Source: Muribaculaceae bacterium Zag1 (lineage in GTDB: Bacteria; Bacteroidota; Bacteroidia; Bacteroidales; Muribaculaceae). From it: a DNA stretch of 64,000 nt. The DNA lies in assembly GCA_002633115.1 (NCBI GenBank), contig NWBJ01000010.1, forward strand, positions 1-64,000, written 5' to 3'. A model generated the notes under the pieces. The model saw only the letters and a list, made by a program, of their open reading frames with translations. It was not told the DNA's origin and ran no database searches. This document shows, piece by piece, positions 39,692-46,629 of the stretch (positions within the stretch are counted from its first letter, which is position 1; each line of letters opens with the position of its first letter). The translations under genes and the position numbers were made by a program.

Positions 39692-39949
39692 TTATTTCCT
39701 CACTCTGATTTTTGTTGGTTTCCCGGCTTCCTCCGCGGCCACCGCCTCGGGGTTGTTGCCGTCTATCGGTGCTTCCTCTGGCTCCTCTTTCCTGTTTCTC
39801 TTCTCTCTGCTCTTGCTGCTGTAGTCGGGAGCCGCCGCGCTCAGCAGTAGCAGGTTCTGGTAGCTGATGTCGTGCAGCAACGCCTGTGGGGTCATGCCCA
39901 GTGCCTTGCTCCATCCCAGCACTAATGCCCAGATGCTGTCTGATTTCCC
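39692..39949 (-). CDS. Tail assembly chaperone, -1 frame extension (gpGT-type)
   Basis: KSDSIWALVLGWSKALGMTPQALLHDISYQNLLLLSA... in -1 frame after GGGAAAT. Confidence 0.8.
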   Translation of the reverse strand, partial: GKSDSIWALVLGWSKALGMTPQALLHDISYQNLLLLSAAAPDYSSKSREKRNRKEEPEEAPIDGNNPEAVAAEEAGKPTKIRVRK

Positions 39950-40485
39950 ACCTCCTTGGTCGCCCGCGTCAGGCTTTGCGCGCTCAGGGAAGTGGTAAGC
40001 AGAAAAAAATCGCTCAGGTCGGCGTAGCTCGTGATGATGTTCCCTATGAAGTCCGCCATGTCCTTTGCGGTCATTTCTTCCTCCAGTCGGCTCGCCAGGT
40101 AGTCTGCCTCCGCCACATGCAGTATCTGGGTCTTTCTCCCGTTGACTCTGCGCATCTTCCTCCAGCTCCATCGCCGCATCGGCATCTCCAATGCCACCGG
40201 CATCTTCTCCTGCGCCTGGACGCGCTTGGCCCCGAGTATGAAGATTGCCGCCACTCTCGCTATCGGTTCCGCGCAGTCAATGGCATGGGCCAGCATCCAT
40301 TGCTGTATGCCCAGCGCGCTCTTCTGCGCGTCTTCATCCGGGGTGGGGAGTTGGGCCATCACCGCTGATGCCAGTGCGAGCGTGGCCAGCGTCGGTCTCG
40401 GTATTTCGTAGGCTGTCCCGTCCACTTCTATGGCCCCTATCGGTGTATCAAGCAGCGTGTCGGCTGTCTTCTGTTCTATCTTCAT
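39922..40485 (-). CDS. Tail assembly chaperone (gpG-type)
   Basis: 187 aa upstream of tape measure; ends ...SLTRATKEVGNQTASGH. Confidence 0.8.
   Translation of the reverse strand: MKIEQKTADTLLDTPIGAIEVDGTAYEIPRPTLATLALASAVMAQLPTPDEDAQKSALGIQQWMLAHAIDCAEPIARVAAIFILGAKRVQAQEKMPVALEMPMRRWSWRKMRRVNGRKTQILHVAEADYLASRLEEEMTAKDMADFIGNIITSYADLSDFFLLTTSLSAQSLTRATKEVGNQTASGH
39943..39949 (-). other. Programmed -1 ribosomal frameshift heptamer GGGAAAT
   Basis: Zero frame GTG-GGA-AAT; slippage gives GGG-AAA-TCA into the extension frame. Confidence 0.85.
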
Positions 40486-40554
40486 CGCGGTCGGTTTTAT
40501 GAAATGGAGGAGGCCGCCTCCGCCTGGCGGTTGCGCCCTCCTCCGGGGTTGGGA

Positions 40555-41091
40555 TTAGGCTGATGCTTTTTTGTATACAAATTTGTCGTAGAGGTAGGTC
40601 TCCACTGTGGTGGTGTTGCCATCCCCCACGGTGGTCTCCTGGCCCTCGAGGAATGTGAATCTCAGTTTCACTGCCGAGCCCTTGGCCTCCTCGCCCTGCG
40701 GCAGCACGGATATCTGTGTGCATGGTGCCTCAATGCCGTAGCCGCCCTCGCGCTTCGGGGTCAGTCGCATTGAGTAGTGGTCTGCCACCACAAGGCTCTT
40801 GACTCGTACCTTGCCGGTCGATTCTGTCACTGTGCCGATGCCCAGCGTTGAGTAAAGGGTGGTCGGGTCGAGGAGTGTGGTCTCCAGGTACACCACGCCT
40901 TCGTTCTCGATGCGGTCCACCACCACGCCTCCTGTCTTCTTCAGCTCCTTCACGTCGCCCTGGTCAGAATTAAGCTGCGTGGTGTTGTCCTCGGGGTCGC
41001 CGATGCTGGCGAAGGTCTTCGCCAATTCCCCGTTGTCTCCGCATTTGCCTATGGAGATATTGCATTCCGCCCAGATGATTGGTTTTGCCAT
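40555..41091 (-). CDS. Major tail tube protein
   Basis: 178 aa, position and MAKPIIWAECNISIGKCGDNGELAKTFASIGDPEDNTTQL style. Confidence 0.65.
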   Translation of the reverse strand: MAKPIIWAECNISIGKCGDNGELAKTFASIGDPEDNTTQLNSDQGDVKELKKTGGVVVDRIENEGVVYLETTLLDPTTLYSTLGIGTVTESTGKVRVKSLVVADHYSMRLTPKREGGYGIEAPCTQISVLPQGEEAKGSAVKLRFTFLEGQETTVGDGNTTTVETYLYDKFVYKKASA

Positions 41092-41105
41092 ATTCGTCTA
41101 AATTT

Positions 41106-41519
41106 TTAAATTGATTCTCTCTTCATCTCGTATCGCATTGCCACGAAGTGTTCCTTCCCTCCGGGGTAGTTTCCCTGGCTGATCGGGTTCGCGCCATGGC
41201 TCAGCGCGTATTCGTTGGTCTTCCCTTGCATATGTTGCAGCAGCTCCTCGGCCCATCCCGCGAATTCCACCAGCCGGCTTTTGTTCGGCATCAATCTTCC
41301 TGTGCCGTTGTCGACGTCTGGCGTGAATACCAGGATCGTGAATCCTCCCGCCTGGAATTGACCGCCGCTCAGGCTCACCCCGTGGATGGCTGCGTCCTCG
41401 GCCTCGCTGTCCGTCGGCCTGGTCTCGCTCTTGTACACCTTCCCGCTGATCCGGCTCTCGAAAAAATCCCGTATCAGTTCGTAGATGTCTTCCTCCGCTT
41501 GCGGCTCGCCCTTTATCAT
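41106..41519 (-). CDS. Tail terminator-like protein
   Basis: 137 aa, position between tail tube and head completion genes. Confidence 0.5.
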   Translation of the reverse strand: MIKGEPQAEEDIYELIRDFFESRISGKVYKSETRPTDSEAEDAAIHGVSLSGGQFQAGGFTILVFTPDVDNGTGRLMPNKSRLVEFAGWAEELLQHMQGKTNEYALSHGANPISQGNYPGGKEHFVAMRYEMKRESI

Positions 41520-41962
41520 GCTCGGTATCGCTTTATCAGATTGTCAAATTCCCGCTCTATGTACGCCTCCGCGCTCTTCAGCACGTCCAGCCCCATCGCC
41601 TCCACCGCTGCCGCGTAGTCCATTCCGGCCACCATGGTCAGCGTCAGGCATCCGTTGCTGTCTTCGCCTATCAGCGTCTTCAGGTATTCAAGCCCTTGCT
41701 TCTTCCCCTCTGCCCCGTTGCCCGCGCTGCCCTCCACCTGCTCGAATTGCGAGACCACGATTTCTCTCCCGTTGTGGGTCACCGCAAATCCCGTGCTTGA
41801 TGTCAGGTTGCCGGTCTGCACCTTGTATAGGTGGTCCCGCCTGGCGATTGCCAGCGCGTTCTCTCCTATGGCGCATATCTGGGCTATCAGTTCCTCGATG
41901 TCATCCTCGATGAATCCCTCCACAAGCGCGTTTATCTCGTCTGTCGGCACCTTCGTTCCCAT
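41516..41962 (-). CDS. HK97 gp10-like tail completion protein
   Basis: 148 aa, typical position. Confidence 0.5.
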   Translation of the reverse strand: MGTKVPTDEINALVEGFIEDDIEELIAQICAIGENALAIARRDHLYKVQTGNLTSSTGFAVTHNGREIVVSQFEQVEGSAGNGAEGKKQGLEYLKTLIGEDSNGCLTLTMVAGMDYAAAVEAMGLDVLKSAEAYIEREFDNLIKRYRA

Positions 41963-41965
41963 GGC

Positions 41966-42289
41966 TCATATAGTGATTTGGGTCGCGGCCACCGCATGCT
42001 GGTCCTGCGCGTCCTGGGTCTGGAATTCCCCGAGCCTCTGCCCGCCTTTGTCGTACACTGCGATTCTGTCTCCCGGCTTGATTCCGCTCCCGATGCCCAC
42101 GATTATGCTGTACCCCTCCTTCGTCACCCAGGCTTGCTGTCCGCTGTCGTATTGGCTACGGCTCGTCCGCCTGATGTTGGCTGGGATTGGCTCTCCCTCC
42201 GTGGCGTAGGCCTTGATGGGATTGCCCTTCTCATCAAAGCCTCCGCCTGCGGCGGTGAGTATCGTGATATGCCCGTTAGCTATGGTCAT
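41966..42289 (-). CDS. Head closure-like protein
   Basis: 107 aa, typical position. Confidence 0.5.
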   Translation of the reverse strand: MTIANGHITILTAAGGGFDEKGNPIKAYATEGEPIPANIRRTSRSQYDSGQQAWVTKEGYSIIVGIGSGIKPGDRIAVYDKGGQRLGEFQTQDAQDQHAVAATQITI

Positions 42290-42301
42290 GCCCTCGGTAT
42301 G

Positions 42302-42634
42302 TTAAAAGTCCTCTCCTCTGTATCCGTACCGCGTCCCGTCTCCGCAGGCTGACGCGTCTTCTCCGATTTCGTCGAGCAGTGCTTTAGCCAGTGCAAGGAA
42401 TCGCTTACGTTCCTCTGCTGAGAAGGAGTAGGAGATCCCGTTCTGGCTCACGTTGGGTGCTGCGGCCAGGAAGAGGTAAGTCTTCGCCTTGGCCCATTTG
42501 TAGGCCTTGCTCTGCCGCACCTCCAGCGTCGCGCTCTCCTCGGGGTCGAGCCCTGTCGATTCAGCGATGTCGACAAGCACAGCCTCCGGTATCGGGTATG
42601 CGCTGGTGGCGGATAGTGATTCGAGGTTATTCAT
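42302..42634 (-). CDS. Head-tail adaptor-like protein
   Basis: 110 aa directly downstream of capsid gene. Confidence 0.5.
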   Translation of the reverse strand: MNNLESLSATSAYPIPEAVLVDIAESTGLDPEESATLEVRQSKAYKWAKAKTYLFLAAAPNVSQNGISYSFSAEERKRFLALAKALLDEIGEDASACGDGTRYGYRGEDF

Positions 42635-42646
42635 TGCTCTGGGTCT

Positions 42647-43774
42647 TTACTCCGAGGTGGCTGCCACCCCGTTGTTAAATGATGTGGTATGCTCGGTGTT
42701 GAGGAAAACCAGCGAGCGGCGGTTCTTAAGCGCGGGCTGCACATAAGCCTCCGCCATGGTCACCTCCAGCATCGGGTTCACCTGGCTGTAGCGGGTCAGC
42801 TTGTAGTACTTGCCCTGGCTCTGGATGGCCGCGGTCCCGTCGATGATAGGCACCGGCTTGTAGTAGGTGTATCCCAGCTGCGGCTCCGGGCTGAGCACAA
42901 CCACATTCTCGTTCCATGGCTTCACCGTGGTCTCGGTGCCGTCCTTGGCTTGCACTGTGGCGTAGCTGTCGATTACCAGAATGCTGGGCCATCCCTTCTG
43001 GGACATGTATTTGTTGACCGTCTCCAGGTTGATCATGTCGGCGGTCACCAGGCTTTGGTCGTAGCGCGGGAAAAGGCGAGCGGCCACCGAGGCTTGCTTG
43101 CACAAGTCCTCCCATTTGCTCTTCTCCATAATCACGTACATCGGCTTGCGCAGTCCCTGCTTGGCGATGAAGTCCTGGGCATCGTGGATGTCCTTCAGTC
43201 CGTCGGCGGTGCTTGCGCTGCTCCAGCGTGCGGCCACGGCCTGGAAGTTCTTCTCTGGAACATTGAAGTTGATCAAGTCCTCGGTCACCTGGTCGCCGTC
43301 TATGGTGCTGTCGTGGGTCTGCTTGCCGCTGCAGCCTACGCGCAGAGCGTCCAGCTCGATGCGGTAATCCATCGCCTTGTTACAAAAGTCGATGTCATCG
43401 TACACCATGTCCACCAAATAGCGGGCTGTGGCGGAGTCCTCTGTGTTGGCTGCTGCTACCACTTGCAGGTCGCGGTATTCGTTGATCTGCAATTCGTCCT
43501 GGTCGCGGCTGACTGCGATTTTGCCCAGTCGCCCGCTCCAGCTCCCCACGGTCTTGCGGGTCTTCAGCGGTGCCTTGGCGTTGAAGGCTACGCGGTCGGC
43601 GGTCACAGGGATGCCCTCGTTGCCCTCGATGCCCTTCAGGTCGAATTTCGGGGTGTATTTCAGCGGGAACAGTTGGGCCCACACAAGGCCGTTGCCCGGC
43701 TTGTAACTATTAAGGGTTGCGTCTACGCCTGGCTTATCCAGGTCAAAGAGCGGCTTGTTCATCTCTCCTCCCAT
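42647..43774 (-). CDS. Major capsid protein
   Basis: 375 aa; PLKTRKTVGSWSGRLGKIAVSRDQDELQINEYRDL...; position in head operon. Confidence 0.75.
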   Translation of the reverse strand: MGGEMNKPLFDLDKPGVDATLNSYKPGNGLVWAQLFPLKYTPKFDLKGIEGNEGIPVTADRVAFNAKAPLKTRKTVGSWSGRLGKIAVSRDQDELQINEYRDLQVVAAANTEDSATARYLVDMVYDDIDFCNKAMDYRIELDALRVGCSGKQTHDSTIDGDQVTEDLINFNVPEKNFQAVAARWSSASTADGLKDIHDAQDFIAKQGLRKPMYVIMEKSKWEDLCKQASVAARLFPRYDQSLVTADMINLETVNKYMSQKGWPSILVIDSYATVQAKDGTETTVKPWNENVVVLSPEPQLGYTYYKPVPIIDGTAAIQSQGKYYKLTRYSQVNPMLEVTMAEAYVQPALKNRRSLVFLNTEHTTSFNNGVAATSE

Positions 43775-43777
43775 GGC

Positions 43778-44389
43778 TTATACGAGTTGGATCATTGGCA
43801 GCAATGCGGCTACCTCGCTCGCGATGTTCGCGGTTTCTTTACGCAGGTTGGCTCCGTTGATCAGGCGCACCATCTGGTCGCCCTTGCCTCCTCGCAGGTC
43901 GTTGCCTGTAACGTACACCGGGGTACCCAGAGGCTCTGCCAGCACTGCGTCCTTAGCGGTTACGCTTTCAGCCGCCTCTACGGCTGCCGCGCTCGCTCCT
44001 GCTGCCTGGTACAATACCGCTCCTGCCGAAAGCACAACTCCCAGGGTCGCGGTCAGCGTCACCAGGTCGTAGTCCTCCTCGCTGGTGTCGATTTCGTCTA
44101 CCTTCTTGGCCTCGGTGCCGCTACCGATGAAGTCATCGGTGGTCACGCCGCTGCCCTTCTCCACCTTGTAGGCGGTGTCGGTTGCCTTGGCTGCTCCAGC
44201 CAGGCGGTATGCCTTGATTGGGCTGTAGGTTCCGTCAGATTCCTGGTACACCGCTGTGGTCGCTGGCACGTCCCAGTCCTGCTCCTTCACTCGGCCTCCG
44301 CCCGGCTTCTCCGCGAACACAGGCCCTTCTATGCGCACAGGCTTCGGATTCTGCGGATCGTTGAATTCAAAATTTACGTTCTTTCCCAT
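43778..44389 (-). CDS. Head fibre/decoration-type protein
   Basis: 203 aa upstream of capsid gene. Confidence 0.5.
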   Translation of the reverse strand: MGKNVNFEFNDPQNPKPVRIEGPVFAEKPGGGRVKEQDWDVPATTAVYQESDGTYSPIKAYRLAGAAKATDTAYKVEKGSGVTTDDFIGSGTEAKKVDEIDTSEEDYDLVTLTATLGVVLSAGAVLYQAAGASAAAVEAAESVTAKDAVLAEPLGTPVYVTGNDLRGGKGDQMVRLINGANLRKETANIASEVAALLPMIQLV

Positions 44390-44411
44390 CTCTTCTGTTC
44401 AGTTTCTTTGG

Positions 44412-45155
44412 TTATTGGTTCCCTCCTGCGGCTGTCGGCAGTCCCTGGATCGCGCTCGCCACCGGTGCCGCGCTCGCCTCCTTGATGCGTGCTGCCACCA
44501 GCGGATTCACGGTCTTCGGCTCGACCGCGCCTCCCTTCGGCTGGGTCGGAATCCTCGCTCCTGTCTTCCCAGTCGCCGGTGTTTCCTTCACCATGGCCTC
44601 GGTGTCGCCCTTGATTTCCTCCAGGTATGCGTCAAAGTCTTCTTCCCCCTCAAATTTCAGGCGAGCGAAGTCTTTCTCATAGCGCGCTCTCACCTTCTCG
44701 GGCAGCCCCTTGATTGCTTCAAGGTATTTCCCCTTGCGGGCATTCGTCTCGCGCTCTGCCTTGTAGGCCTCCAGTTGAGCCTTCATGGCCTTGTTGTCCG
44801 ATATCAGCTGCTGGGCCCATGATGGCACGTCTTCGCTCGGCTTTGTTGCGCTCGGCTTCGGCTGGCTTTGGTTCTGCCCCTGCGGCTCCCCGGCTGGGTC
44901 CTCCGCGGGCTTGCCTTCCTTCAGTCCGTATTTCTTCTCATAGTTGCTCACGGCTGTCTGCTGCGCCTCCGTGGCGCGGCTGTCGCCGTATGCTTCAATC
45001 AGAGTCTGGGTCGTTATCCCGTCTGCGACGGTTTTCACGTCCTCCGCGCTCTTGATGCCTTTCGCCTTGGCCTTGGCGATGCGGCTCAGGATCTTGGTGT
45101 CCACCTCCGGGTATTTCCCCTGGAGTTCCTTCAATAGTTGGTCTTCGAATTCCAT
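44412..45155 (-). CDS. Capsid scaffolding-type protein
   Basis: MEFEDQLLKELQGKYPEVDTKILSRIAKAKAKG...; charged, coiled coil. Confidence 0.6.
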   Translation of the reverse strand: MEFEDQLLKELQGKYPEVDTKILSRIAKAKAKGIKSAEDVKTVADGITTQTLIEAYGDSRATEAQQTAVSNYEKKYGLKEGKPAEDPAGEPQGQNQSQPKPSATKPSEDVPSWAQQLISDNKAMKAQLEAYKAERETNARKGKYLEAIKGLPEKVRARYEKDFARLKFEGEEDFDAYLEEIKGDTEAMVKETPATGKTGARIPTQPKGGAVEPKTVNPLVAARIKEASAAPVASAIQGLPTAAGGNQ

Positions 45156-45331
45156 CTGATTCCTTGATTGGTTTCTCTTCGCAAAGTTAATATATACTCG
45201 CGCTCGTCCTCCCGATCCTCCCCAAAAGTTTTGCACAACCTCCGCTTTTTTCTCCTCCCGCCCATTAGTTAAATAGAGTTATCGCCCCTCACTTTTTTCT
45301 TATAAGATGAGGTATTTTAAAATATTCTTCG

Positions 45332-45339
45332 TACCTTTG
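45332..45339 (+). promoter_or_regulatory. Bacteroidetes -7 element of moron cassette
   Basis: ttcgTACCTTTGt, 46 bp before the 45385 start. Confidence 0.55.
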
Positions 45340-45384
45340 TATTGTGATAAATAACTGAATATCAACCCATTAACTGCAACAACA

Positions 45385-45639
45385 ATGGCTCGTAAAGTTT
45401 ACCAAATCATCCGCGAATCCGCCTATGAGCGCGAAGTTCTCTCCACCGCTACCACCAAGCGCAAAATCGAAACCGAGTTTTCCTCCTGGCTCCGCATCTT
45501 CCGCTCCTCTGCCCTCTCGGTCACTCTCCACAACATGGGATATGCCACCGTCACCTATTCGCGCTCCTTCTCCCTCGAGGAGGTCGAGGTCTACATCTCC
45601 TGCGCTCCCGCTGTACCAGCCGCTCCCACTCTCTTCTGA
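45385..45639 (+). CDS. Moron-cassette small protein 1
   Basis: 84 aa, own promoter, GCAACAACAATG leader. Confidence 0.65.
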   Translation: MARKVYQIIRESAYEREVLSTATTKRKIETEFSSWLRIFRSSALSVTLHNMGYATVTYSRSFSLEEVEVYISCAPAVPAAPTLF

Positions 45640-45737
45640 ATCCTCCCCCTCTCTTCTCCCTCTCTTCTCCCTCTCTCCTCCCCAACCCATTTTCTCTAAC
45701 CCCTGGGGTCTCGGCCCCGCAAAAATCCGCAACAACA

Positions 45738-45989
45738 ATGAAACCTTCAGCAGCTCCCGCCCTCGTCTTCTCAACCACCCAGATCAACATGAATTTCCGC
45801 ATCAAGGTCTACGGCCGCGATGCCCTGGGTCGCCGCGTCAACAAATTAGTCGGAGTCTCCGGTCTCCTCGCCCTGGTCGGATCAGTCTCCATGGTCAACA
45901 AGTTACTGGTCCGCGCCTTCTCCTGCCTCTTCGATAAATGCGTCTGCCGCCTCCGCCGTGGCCTCCAGATTTCCTTCTATGTAAAATAG
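45738..45989 (+). CDS. Moron-cassette small protein 2
   Basis: 83 aa, CCGCAACAACAATG leader. Confidence 0.65.
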   Translation: MKPSAAPALVFSTTQINMNFRIKVYGRDALGRRVNKLVGVSGLLALVGSVSMVNKLLVRAFSCLFDKCVCRLRRGLQISFYVK

Positions 45990-46074
45990 GCTTCACAAAT
46001 CGCTCACCTTGCGTTTCCATGCGCAGGGTGGGTGTTTCCTCAACTCTTTTCCAAAACTCCAACACAATCGATTT

Positions 46075-46356
46075 ATGAATAATTTAACTGCTATTCCTCC
46101 CTCCTCCCCATCCCTCTCTGTCTGCCAGGCTGTGCTGGTACAGTTCCCCGCCTCCGATCCCGACCTCCCCGGCGCGTCCTTGGTGTTCGGCTCCCTCGCC
46201 GCTCTCTTCGAGATGTTCTCCGAGTCGGCTCTCGGCGTGTCCCTCGCGGCCCTCTATGCCCTGCGCCTATCCGATGGCTCCGCCTTCACATCTTCCTCCG
46301 GGGTGCGCATCCAAAAAGTCCCCGTCTACCGCAAAAAGCAACGCTCCCCGTCCTGA
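46075..46356 (+). CDS. Moron-cassette small protein 3
   Basis: MNNLTAIPPSSPSLSVCQAVLVQF..., 93 aa. Confidence 0.55.
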   Translation: MNNLTAIPPSSPSLSVCQAVLVQFPASDPDLPGASLVFGSLAALFEMFSESALGVSLAALYALRLSDGSAFTSSSGVRIQKVPVYRKKQRSPS

Positions 46357-46373
46357 TTATTATTTTTTATTCG

Positions 46374-46381
46374 TACCTTTG
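46374..46381 (+). promoter_or_regulatory. Bacteroidetes -7 element before 46408 gene
   Basis: ttcgTACCTTTGt, same core as 45332. Confidence 0.5.
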
Positions 46382-46407
46382 TCCTGGAATTTCAAAATTA
46401 TTTTTTT

Positions 46408-46629
46408 ATGGATGATTCTGAATTATTGAAAGAATTTGAAGAGGAGATGGGTCCCCTCTCCCTCAAATGGGAAAAAGGTGGCCGTCGCGTTTATGCTCCT
46501 CTCCCCATCGTTGATGATAATGGCCGTGGCGTCCCTACTGGTCTTCCCCATTTCGTCCTGGTTGAAAATGGCAAGGCTCGGCTCGTCTGCGGTAGTGCTG
46601 CTCTGGATCTCAGCGATTTTTTTTCTTAG
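46408..46629 (+). CDS. Small acidic protein, candidate immunity protein
   Basis: MDDSELLKEFEEEMGPLSLKWEKGG..., convergent and overlapping 20 bp with the minor head/toxin gene. Confidence 0.6.
   Translation: MDDSELLKEFEEEMGPLSLKWEKGGRRVYAPLPIVDDNGRGVPTGLPHFVLVENGKARLVCGSAALDLSDFFS

Noticed and set aside
35075-39850. Long plus-strand ORFs opposite the tape measure gene (552, 452, 275, 449 aa)
   Set aside because: Antisense artefacts of a codon-biased GC-rich gene.
42689-44485. 598-aa plus-strand ORF
   Set aside because: Antisense to capsid and decoration genes; low-complexity reading of the reverse strand without promoter or leader.
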